DNA of 9,622 nucleotides from DASPPK01 sp041479575. GTDB taxonomy: Archaea > Thermoproteota > Bathyarchaeia > Bathyarchaeales > Bathycorpusculaceae. The notes beneath the pieces are model-generated. The model ran no database searches. It was given only the letters and a program-made list of their open reading frames with translations, and was not told the origin of the DNA. Both the position numbers and the translations under genes were made by a program. Of this stretch, positions 1 through 5,466 are shown one piece after another; within the stretch, counting starts at the first letter, position 1, and every line of letters begins with the position of its first letter. The stretch lies in contig JBGOYH010000074.1 in the NCBI GenBank assembly GCA_041479575.1, positions 1-9,622 of the forward strand, in the 5' to 3' direction.

Positions 1-60
1 CGCGCTATTTTCGATGTTGGCATATTTGGATCCAAATATCCATGGTACATTGAAACCTAG
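1..60 (+). CDS. C-terminal end of an unidentified protein (partial)
   Basis: Reading frame 1 is open from the first base and ends at a TAG at 58-60, giving a 19-residue tail, RAIFDVGIFGSKYPWYIET. The hydrophobic and aromatic composition with an acidic penultimate residue looks like a true protein C-terminus, unlike the serine/arginine/cysteine-rich translation of the overlapping frame. The tail is too short to assign a family, and I do not recognise it. The upstream part lies outside the window. Frame 2 is also open here, which is the competing interpretation, but its continuation to 313 looks non-coding. Confidence 0.5.
   Translation, partial: RAIFDVGIFGSKYPWYIET
22..39. repeat. Perfect 18-bp palindrome
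   Basis: ATATTTGGATCCAAATAT equals its own reverse complement with no spacer. It lies inside the presumed 3' end of the partial gene at 1-60, where it encodes the residues IFGSKY, so coding constraint may be its only cause. It could instead be an operator-like site. A second GGATCC, inside the shorter palindrome AGGATCCT, follows at about 68-75. Confidence 0.5.
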
Positions 61-404
61 GAGGGGTAGGATCCTCAGCCTGCCTGTTGAGACCTTCGCG
101 CGCGTAACAATCCGTCACAAACAATCTTCTTCTACGACCCTTTCTGTAACAGTTATTAGTTTTGGACTCCCTTCTGCCTATGGTGAAAGAATGGTAAAGT
201 GTAACAAGCTATTTTGCGCGCCTCACAGAGGTTCACACAAAGCAAGCCCTGGACATGTGGACAGAATTGGGAAGAACTGGACTTACTTTTTTGGGAAAGA
301 GGAACGAGCTTGAAAAATCTCTGCGTGAAGATCCCGAGACTTGAAAGCTGAACGGATCTTCATCTTTCTATTCAAGGAAAAACATGCGGGAGACAAGGTA
401 CGGT
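61..404. other. Gene-free stretch between the partial gene and the PRC-barrel gene
   Basis: About 340 bases without a convincing coding region on either strand. The frame-2 reading through 14-313 has an implausible composition and no ribosome-binding site. The stretch holds a GGAGGGG purine run just after the TAG (about 61-67), a six-T run at 287-292 that could end a plus-strand transcript, and the inverted repeat at 326-362 that probably terminates the minus-strand PRC-barrel gene. I saw no tRNA or obvious structured RNA. Confidence 0.5.
326..362 (-). terminator. Hairpin plus T-run terminator of the PRC-barrel gene
   Basis: The arms TGAAGATCC (326-334) and GGATCTTCA (354-362) are perfectly complementary over 9 bp with a 19-base loop. 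Read on the minus strand, the hairpin lies 42 bases past the PRC-barrel stop codon and is followed, after about 8 bases, by a five-T run (317-313). Archaeal termination mainly needs the T-run, so the hairpin may instead stabilise the 3' end of the mRNA. Confidence 0.5.
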
Positions 405-740
405 CTAAACGTATTTCTTGTCTTTGTCGCACCACCATCTTTGGTACTCCTCAATGTATCTCAATGGTCCGCCGCACGTTGGGCAGGTTTGCACGGTCAT
501 CTGTGGTTGCTGAACTTGCGCCTGCGCCGGTTTCAATATTACGAAGTCGCCGACGGCCTGGACTTCCTCCCATGTTACATTCCGGCTTTCGCCTTTCTTT
601 CCCTCAACATACAACGACAGACCAATCTTGCCCACAACAAACGCAACGTCCTTAACTGTTCCGACCGCGCGTCCTTCAGCGTCTACAACCCGCATGCCCA
701 CTAACATGTCCTTGGTAACAGCTTTTTCCTGTTTTGCCAT
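405..740 (-). CDS. PRC-barrel domain protein with C-terminal zinc-ribbon-like tail
   Basis: This is a 111-residue soluble protein. Residues about 8-70 form a PRC-barrel: a start like KDMLVGMRVVDAEG, then a VGTVKDV strand and a WEEV/VGDFVIL ending, as in the small archaeal PRC proteins. A Q/P-rich linker (about 71-84) leads to a ribbon-like tail with C86 and C89 (CPTC) and C104. The position where a fourth cysteine would be expected, three residues after C104, is D107 (CDKD). PRC-barrels are protein-interaction modules known from RimM, photosynthetic reaction centre H subunits and archaeal cell-division (CdpB) proteins. No specific role can be assigned here. The ATG start at 740 is supported by GGAGG at 752-748 on the minus strand, 7 bases upstream. 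The gene is monocistronic and divergent from the glycosyltransferase gene. Confidence 0.85.
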   Translation of the reverse strand: MAKQEKAVTKDMLVGMRVVDAEGRAVGTVKDVAFVVGKIGLSLYVEGKKGESRNVTWEEVQAVGDFVILKPAQAQVQQPQMTVQTCPTCGGPLRYIEEYQRWWCDKDKKYV

Positions 741-791
741 ACGTTTTCCTCCTTTTCCCTACGTGGTGCGTTTGCATGACTTAATAGTTTC

Positions 792-800
792 GCTTAAATG
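792..800 (-). promoter_or_regulatory. Candidate TATA box of the PRC-barrel gene
   Basis: On the minus strand CATTTAAGC follows an A-rich stretch that could serve as the BRE. A start about 26 bases downstream would fall near 770, leaving a leader of roughly 30 bases that contains the GGAGG ribosome-binding site. The call rests on motif and spacing only. Confidence 0.4.
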
Positions 801-962
801 CTGTTTCTTCGACTTCCAAAAAAGTTAAGAATCGCTCGGGCTTCATTTGCGGTTAGTGGCGCATCTTGAGGTCTCCGATCTTCAGTGAAGTTCTTGGACT
901 CGTCTTTGACGAAAAGCAACTACGAAAAGTGAAGCGCGGGTTCTTTGGCGGGAATTGACTGT

Positions 963-2138
963 ATGAGAGTTTACTTTGCTCCCTGCGGCATAGGTCTAGG
1001 GCATGTTGGACGATGCGCGCCTATCGCAAGAAGACTCCTGGAAAAAGGTGCTCATGTGGTTTTTTCAACTTACACAGAAGGGATACGCTACGTTGAGCGG
1101 GAAGGGTTTCCATTAATAAAGGCTCCCCCAATCGGCTTTCAAGTGAAAGCGGACGGAAGCATTGATTTCAGACAAACAGCAATCAACCCGGGCCCATTTT
1201 TGGCTTCTTTTACACTTCTGAAACAGATAGATGCAGAAGTAGGGACGATCGAAGGTTTCAAACCTGACATTGTTGTTTCAGACTCTCGGGCCTCGTCGCT
1301 GCTAGCTGCAAGGCTCTTGAGGATTCCTAGGATCTGCATACTCAACCAATTCCAGCCCATAGTTCCTAGGAGAACTCATAATTTAAGGTTGGCAAGGTTC
1401 GCAGACGTAGTGACGCTGACCATCATTGGTAAAATTTGGACAAGTGGAAACATTGTGCTCATACCGGACTTTCCGCAACCGTACACGATTTCAGTCGGTA
1501 ATCTCACTATTCCGAAGCCTTATCGCAAGAATGTAAGATTGATCGGACCAATACTGCCTACAAGACCAGACACTCTGCCTGCAAAAGAAGAACTCATCAG
1601 GAAACTGAACCTACCTAATGACAAGCCGATAATATTTGCGCCGCTGAGCGGGCCGACCTCTGAAAAAGCTTTCGTGACAGGAGTCTTGAGGAAGATACTG
1701 CTTGAATTTCCTGATAATTATGAAATCATAATGTCTTTTGGTTACCCGAGCGCCGACAACAAGCCCATACGGCACGGCAATGTCACAATTTACAAATGGG
1801 TTCCAAACCGTTTCGAGTATCTCAAAGCATGCGACCTAGCCATCGGCCGCGCTGGGCATGGAACGATAACCCAATGTATGTGCTATGGGAAACCAATGAT
1901 ACTCATACCCACACCAGGACACACTGAACAAATCAGCAATGCAAAACAGGCGGAAGTCATTGGCGTCGCAAAAGTCATGTTGCAGGATCGCTTGAACAAA
2001 GAAAACCTGTTGAAAAGGATTGAGGAAATTTTGCGGGATAAAATGGTTGAGAGAGCTGTTGAAGTTCAGGAAGAAGCATTGAAACATGATGGTTTGGAAA
2101 ATGCTGTCAACACCGTGATTGAGGTGGCGGGTAAATAA
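963..2138 (+). CDS. MurG-like (GT28/GT-B) glycosyltransferase
   Basis: A 391-residue predicted GT-B glycosyltransferase that would transfer a sugar from a nucleotide-sugar donor at the cytoplasmic face. Acceptor and sugar are unknown. The N-terminus starts directly with MRVYFAPCGIGLGHVGR, where GIGLGH (residues 9-14) is the glycine-rich acceptor-side loop. The C-terminal half carries the donor-site signature RAGHGTITQ (296-304), followed by the glycine/proline-rich stretch PTPGHTEQ (about 317-324), as in the MurG, MJ1255-like and macrolide/UDP-glucuronosyl transferases. There is no transmembrane segment. An upstream in-frame TTG at 945 would add six residues, but family members begin at the MRI/MRV strand, so ATG 963 is preferred. 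A GGCGGGA run at 947-953 is a weak ribosome-binding site. No strong TATA box is seen in 741-962. The gene is probably transcribed alone, since nadC has its own promoter. Surface polysaccharide, glycolipid or protein glycosylation are all possible. Confidence 0.85.
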   Translation: MRVYFAPCGIGLGHVGRCAPIARRLLEKGAHVVFSTYTEGIRYVEREGFPLIKAPPIGFQVKADGSIDFRQTAINPGPFLASFTLLKQIDAEVGTIEGFKPDIVVSDSRASSLLAARLLRIPRICILNQFQPIVPRRTHNLRLARFADVVTLTIIGKIWTSGNIVLIPDFPQPYTISVGNLTIPKPYRKNVRLIGPILPTRPDTLPAKEELIRKLNLPNDKPIIFAPLSGPTSEKAFVTGVLRKILLEFPDNYEIIMSFGYPSADNKPIRHGNVTIYKWVPNRFEYLKACDLAIGRAGHGTITQCMCYGKPMILIPTPGHTEQISNAKQAEVIGVAKVMLQDRLNKENLLKRIEEILRDKMVERAVEVQEEALKHDGLENAVNTVIEVAGK

Positions 2139-2153
2139 AGGGCTGGAACAAGT

Positions 2154-2161
2154 CTTTTAAG
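2154..2161 (+). promoter_or_regulatory. TATA box of nadC, leaderless type
   Basis: CTTTTAAG, preceded by the purine-rich GAACAAG as a BRE candidate. Its centre is about 28 bases from the nadC ATG at 2186, the distance at which archaeal transcription starts, so the mRNA is predicted to be leaderless or almost so. No ribosome-binding site is seen before this ATG, which agrees with that. Confidence 0.6.
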
Positions 2162-2185
2162 CAGAATATTCAAGAACTCTGAAGC

Positions 2186-3052
2186 ATGTTCGTACCGCAC
2201 AAGATTTTGGAAGCGAAACTGCTGCAAATTTTGGCTGAGGATGCTGGGCAAGGGGACGTAACAACATCACTAGTCGTTCCAGCGGGCACATGGGCTGAGG
2301 CCTCTGTTATTGCGAAGCAGACTGGTATTATTGCTGGAGTCGAAGAAGTAACGGTCTTGCTGGAATGCTTGGGTCTTGAAGTGGACGCATTGGTCAACGA
2401 TGGACAGGAAATAAAACCGAAGCAGACATTGCTCAAAGTCTCAGGAGACGCACGTACTATTCTGGCTGCCGAGCGGACATTGCTCAACGTTCTTTCACGC
2501 ATGGGCGGCATAGCTACGACCACAAGAAACCTGGCAGAGAAACTGCGCAAGGCTAAGTTGAAGACACGAGTTGCATGCACGAGGAAGACCGCTCCGGGTT
2601 TCATGTATTTTGACAAGAAAGCTGTTCAGGTAGGCGGAGGAGACACGCACAGGCTTCATCTTGATGACATGATTTTGATAAAAGACAATCACATAACATT
2701 GATCGGAAGCGCTAAAAAGGCCATTGAAATGGCTAGGAAACAGGCTTCTTTGACTAAGAAGATAGAGGTTGAAGTAACGAAAGTTGAAGGTGTTCTTCAA
2801 GCCGTCGAGGCGGGGGCAGACATCGTCATGTTGGACAATTTCTCCCCGAGACAAATAAGGGAAGCTGTTGAACTGCTCAAGAAAAAGAAATATTATGGAA
2901 AAGTCGTGCTGGAAGCCAGCGGTGGAATAACTGCAGATGAGATAGTGGAATATGCTTCGACTGGAGTTGACATGGTCAGTCTGGGCGAAATAACTCAGAG
3001 TCCACGGGCCCTCGACATCAGTCTGGAAATCACAAAAGTCAAGAAGGCATGA
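2186..3052 (+). CDS. nadC: Nicotinate-nucleotide pyrophosphorylase (quinolinate phosphoribosyltransferase)
   Basis: Converts quinolinate and PRPP to nicotinate mononucleotide, CO2 and pyrophosphate, the committed step of de novo NAD synthesis in the cytoplasm. The 288-residue length is normal. The N-terminal open-faced domain has EDAGQGDVTTSL (18-29). The barrel carries the substrate-binding set: R97 in ERTLLN, R133/K134 in TRKTAPG, H155/R156 in GGGDTHR, K166 in LIKDNHI, the acidic EVEV pair (about E194/E196), D217 in VMLDN, and the glycine motif ASGGIT (244-249) of the phosphate site. All are present, so the enzyme should be active. ATG 2186 sits at the predicted transcription start. nadA and nadB are not next to it. 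The gene ends 12 bases before the end of the opposing SpoIIM-like gene. Confidence 0.96.
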   Translation: MFVPHKILEAKLLQILAEDAGQGDVTTSLVVPAGTWAEASVIAKQTGIIAGVEEVTVLLECLGLEVDALVNDGQEIKPKQTLLKVSGDARTILAAERTLLNVLSRMGGIATTTRNLAEKLRKAKLKTRVACTRKTAPGFMYFDKKAVQVGGGDTHRLHLDDMILIKDNHITLIGSAKKAIEMARKQASLTKKIEVEVTKVEGVLQAVEAGADIVMLDNFSPRQIREAVELLKKKKYYGKVVLEASGGITADEIVEYASTGVDMVSLGEITQSPRALDISLEITKVKKA

Positions 3053-3064
3053 TTGCCAGGCGCA

Positions 3065-3628
3065 CTAGCTACCAGTTGCCATTATCAAAACCACTTCTAT
3101 GATTGCGGCTACTAACAACATCAACGTGACAATTGTAATAAGCGTAGAAGCGTTTTTGAGTTCTCTTTTGAAGCTTATTCCTTTGCTGGCAAAACTCTGA
3201 ATGACGCGAAAGGTCAGCCAGAAACTCTCCGCGAGCCCTACCGAGTATGAGATGAACTCCAGCCATGTGAATGGGAAAATGAACAACGCAAAGAACAACG
3301 CAAGCGCCGGTACGCCGTGCGCTGATGCAGACATGCCTTGTGCCGCAATAACAACTCCTGTGTTGTACAGGATCCAGAAGCCCAGAACCCAACCTACGAC
3401 AGGTATGAACATCATCAAACAGATGAAGAGATTATTTCCAAATACGTATTGTATCGTGATGTTGTTTCTCAACTGGTTAAGGTCGTTGGTGATCTGGGTT
3501 GCTTCTTGTTGACTAAGCGTTTGTATCGCTCCAACACACGTTGCAACTATCGTAAAAGCGAAGAAAATTGCAATTGTTATGATTCGTTTGGTTTTCGACG
3601 AAGACCGATTGAAGAAACGGGCTGTCAA
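3065..3628 (-). CDS. SpoIIM/DUF95-family integral membrane protein
   Basis: A 187-residue membrane protein with hydrophobic segments at about 16-37, 66-93 (long, possibly two passes), 105-128 and 162-184. The FGNNL motif (63-67) before the second segment, a proline/glycine pair inside it (IPVVGW), the NTG at its end and the acidic WLEF within the third segment match archaeal relatives of stage II sporulation protein M. Archaea do not sporulate, and the role of these homologues is unknown. The only plausible start is a TTG at 3628-3626, immediately after the TAG of the upstream gene (3631-3629), with GAAGGGGAA about 9 bases upstream as ribosome-binding site. It is the last gene of a four-gene operon behind TFE-beta, RlmE and the DUF4152-type gene. 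Confidence 0.75.
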   Translation of the reverse strand: MTARFFNRSSSKTKRIITIAIFFAFTIVATCVGAIQTLSQQEATQITNDLNQLRNNITIQYVFGNNLFICLMMFIPVVGWVLGFWILYNTGVVIAAQGMSASAHGVPALALFFALFIFPFTWLEFISYSVGLAESFWLTFRVIQSFASKGISFKRELKNASTLITIVTLMLLVAAIIEVVLIMATGS

Positions 3629-4327
3629 CTATTTGTTCCCCTTCGGACTTATTTTCAGCGCTCTGAAACCTCTTGCCGAGGGATTTAACAACTCTGCGAT
3701 ATTAACGTTTTTTAGAATTTCTTCTGTATCTTCCGCGTAACCTCTGACATCGTGTTCTGCAGGCATCAGCGAGTAAAGATATACGCCTTTGTCTGCAAGT
3801 CTAGGCTGGCATCTGGACGGCAAACCCAACATGGTGACTTGCTTCTCTTTGACAGCTTTCGCGCACGTGTACAAAATTGCATGCGCGCCTGACGTCAATT
3901 CGGCAACTCTCACAGGTATACTCTCTTTGCCTATTGCCAACACTTCCACTCCATACTTCTGCATTATTTCGTTGGAAATTTTTCTAAGGCGCGGCAAGAC
4001 ATTTAACAGATGACGCCTAGCTTTTGCTGAGATTTGCATGTTCGTGAATTGTATAGGACTCAGCTGTTCGAGCGAAACCGAGCCCAGGGACATGTCAAGA
4101 TGGACAATATCAGCCTTTGTCTTAGCAATGAGATCTCGGCACAACTCTGCTTCATGGACGATGACTTCATGTCCGCTTTCAGCGTTTACAAAAATAGGCT
4201 CTGCCAAAAAGGCGCTAGCTTCTCTGTATGGCGGACCTACTAGGACCGAGGCGGTTGCGACGATTGACAATGGCTCAAATTTGTCGTTGAGTATGGCTGC
4301 AGAAGAGTCTGCCGCGATTACCTTCAA
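3629..4327 (-). CDS. DUF4152-type archaeal protein, RNase H-like fold suspected
   Basis: A 232-residue soluble protein that I recognise as the archaeal DUF4152 family by its start (VIAADSSAAIL), the VLVGPPYREA stretch (about 28-37), VHLDMSLGS (75-83), PVRVAELTSG and the NPSARGF motif near the C-terminus. From memory, a Pyrococcus member (PF2046) was solved with an RNase H-like fold and reported to act on single-stranded DNA. D7, E59/E61 and D78 are spaced like an RNase H-type acidic set, but catalysis here is inference. The start is TTG at 4327-4325. On the minus strand AAGGTGA ends 4 bases before it, and no upstream ATG is in frame. It follows rlmE by 50 bases, which include an A/T-rich stretch (CATAAATT, about 4369-4362) that could be an internal promoter, and abuts the SpoIIM-like gene. 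Confidence 0.75.
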   Translation of the reverse strand: MKVIAADSSAAILNDKFEPLSIVATASVLVGPPYREASAFLAEPIFVNAESGHEVIVHEAELCRDLIAKTKADIVHLDMSLGSVSLEQLSPIQFTNMQISAKARRHLLNVLPRLRKISNEIMQKYGVEVLAIGKESIPVRVAELTSGAHAILYTCAKAVKEKQVTMLGLPSRCQPRLADKGVYLYSLMPAEHDVRGYAEDTEEILKNVNIAELLNPSARGFRALKISPKGNK

Positions 4328-4377
4328 CTTTTCACCTTGGTATCAATAAAGAGGTTGACAGAATTTATGTCTGCTGT

Positions 4378-4995
4378 CTATGTGTCTTGCCTTTTGAGGC
4401 ATCTTGCCAAAAGGAATATTTCTGCGCTTTTGGGTCTGCTGGCTTTGGGTTTGACAAGGATCACAGTTTCGAAGTGCTGCTTCACCTTTTGTATGAAATC
4501 ATTGAGCATGTCACCTTGGAAGACCTTGACGAAAAAGTTTCCAGAAGGTTTCAGCGTCTGCAAAGCTATTTCCAATGCTTGCTGAGACAGGTCTATTTGG
4601 CGGGCATGGTCAACTTCCCATATTCCCGAGATATTTGGTGAAGCATCAGAAATGACGGCGTTAGCTTCTCTCGGAAGCATCTCTAGAATCTGCTGCACCG
4701 CCTCCGGCTCCGTTATGTCGCAAATTATCGTTCTCACGTAGGGCTGTGGAAACGGTTCAATGGATTTCAGATCGACTCCCAAAATGAATCCTCTGTTGCC
4801 AGCTGCTCTTCTCGCGGACTGCATCCAGCCCCCTGGAGCAGCACCGAGATCGAGGACGACGTCTCCAAACTCTATGAAATGATATCTCTTTATTGCTTCA
4901 GTAAGCTTGTAGGCTGCCCTTGAACGATACATTTCCTGCTTTGCTTTCTTGTAGTAGTAATCTCTCTTTCTATCCTGAATAAAAGCCTTAGGCAA
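4378..4995 (-). CDS. rlmE: 23S rRNA (uridine 2'-O) methyltransferase, RlmE/FtsJ family
   Basis: A SAM-dependent 2'-O-ribose methyltransferase of 205 residues, expected to modify the A-loop uridine of 23S rRNA (U2552 in E. coli numbering) late in large-subunit assembly. The N-terminal DYYYKKAKQ...YRSRAAYKL is the family signature. The SAM site is VLDLGAAPGGW (47-57), with a second acidic residue in GVDL (D75). The catalytic K-D-K-E tetrad is complete: K30 (AAYKL), D117 (SDASPN), K157 (FVKVFQG) and E192 (SAEIFL). The start is TTG at 4995-4993, only 2 bases after the TFE-beta stop, with GGTGA at 5009-5005 inside the end of that gene as ribosome-binding site, so the two are probably translationally coupled. 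An archaeal tRNA 2'-O-methylation role (Trm7-like) cannot be excluded, though the bacterial-type length favours rRNA. Confidence 0.93.
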   Translation of the reverse strand: MPKAFIQDRKRDYYYKKAKQEMYRSRAAYKLTEAIKRYHFIEFGDVVLDLGAAPGGWMQSARRAAGNRGFILGVDLKSIEPFPQPYVRTIICDITEPEAVQQILEMLPREANAVISDASPNISGIWEVDHARQIDLSQQALEIALQTLKPSGNFFVKVFQGDMLNDFIQKVKQHFETVILVKPKASRPKSAEIFLLARCLKRQDT

Positions 4996-4997
4996 AA

Positions 4998-5375
4998 CTA
5001 ACTGTCACCAACAACGCCCGGCTGACCTTGAGAAATGGTACGAAGCCACTCTGTTAGTCTTTCGCAGTTCTGCGGCGAGATCACGCTGGATGGGTCGCAT
5101 CGCTGATTGTCTTGGCACATCAAACATGGGCAATCGACTATCGTGTCAATTGAGGCTGGCAACCTTTTCGGAAACAGCCTATAGGTCCATCTTCCTTCGC
5201 GAAGCTCCTTCTCTCGACGAATAAGCCCTTTTGTCTCAAGTTTCAAGGCTATCCGCGAGCCTTCTCGACTGCTAGCATCAAGTTCATGCCAGAGATCGGA
5301 TTGAAGGACACCTTGAAAGCCCGTGTTCATTATAAACTGTAGAGCTCTCTGCTCTAGGTCACTTCGTTTCGGCAT
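4998..5375 (-). CDS. TFE-beta: RPC34/RPC39-like transcription factor with Fe-S cysteine cluster
   Basis: A 125-residue protein. Residues about 6-68 form a winged helix (LEQRALQFIMNTG, then a recognition-helix region and a basic wing ending WTYRLF). They are followed by a cysteine cluster C82-x-C84-x2-C87-x5-C93-x10-C104 and the tail ISPQNCERLTEWL (99-111). The same layout, including an ISPxxC...WL ending, is known from the C-terminus of eukaryotic RPC39/RPC6 (an RNA polymerase III subunit) and from archaeal TFE-beta, where a cubane 4Fe-4S cluster is bound. TFE-beta pairs with TFE-alpha and stimulates promoter opening. Four of the five cysteines should be ligands. ATG 5375 is preceded by GGTGA at 5390-5386. 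It is first in the operon with rlmE, the DUF4152 gene and the SpoIIM gene, and divergent from kae1. It could be annotated simply as a winged-helix protein, but the cysteine tail argues against that. Confidence 0.85.
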   Translation of the reverse strand: MPKRSDLEQRALQFIMNTGFQGVLQSDLWHELDASSREGSRIALKLETKGLIRREKELREGRWTYRLFPKRLPASIDTIVDCPCLMCQDNQRCDPSSVISPQNCERLTEWLRTISQGQPGVVGDS

Positions 5376-5420
5376 CTTCTTGAATTCACCAAATCGTCCA
5401 CTTTAATATGTGCAGTTTCA

Positions 5421-5430
5421 TAATAAAAAG
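5421..5430 (-). promoter_or_regulatory. Candidate TATA box of the TFE-beta operon
   Basis: On the minus strand CTTTTTATTA has its centre about 50 bases before the TFE-beta ATG. A start 26-27 bases downstream (near 5398) would give a leader of about 23 bases containing the GGTGA ribosome-binding site. A second A/T-rich motif, CATATTAAAG (5410-5401), would start too late to include that site. The kae1 TATA box lies only about 10 bases away on the other strand. Confidence 0.45.
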
Positions 5431-5438
5431 GTGTAGGC

Positions 5439-5444
5439 TTTAAA
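5439..5444 (+). promoter_or_regulatory. TATA box of the kae1 operon, leaderless type
   Basis: TTTAAA, preceded by GTGTAGGC as a BRE candidate. Its centre (about 5441.5) is 25-26 bases from the ATG at 5467, so transcription should start at or next to the start codon. This favours ATG 5467 over the in-frame ATG at 5476. Confidence 0.6.
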
Positions 5445-5466
5445 CTAGAAAAAATCATGTTGAAAG

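Noticed and set aside
14..313. 99-codon open frame on the plus strand
   Set aside because: No ribosome-binding site, overlap with the more protein-like frame-1 tail at 1-60, and a serine/arginine/cysteine-rich translation with no recognisable motif. Probably chance.
945..962. TTG start adding six residues to the glycosyltransferase
   Set aside because: Family members begin at the first beta strand, which here is the ATG at 963, and no ribosome-binding site is placed for 945.
741..962. Possible small RNA between the divergent PRC-barrel and glycosyltransferase genes
   Set aside because: Only short hairpins (such as CTTCAGTGAAG) and no promoter/terminator pair or box C/D motifs were seen, which is not enough to call an RNA.
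2170..2616. 148-codon minus-strand open frame opposite nadC
   Set aside because: Antisense shadow of nadC with low-complexity serine-rich translation.
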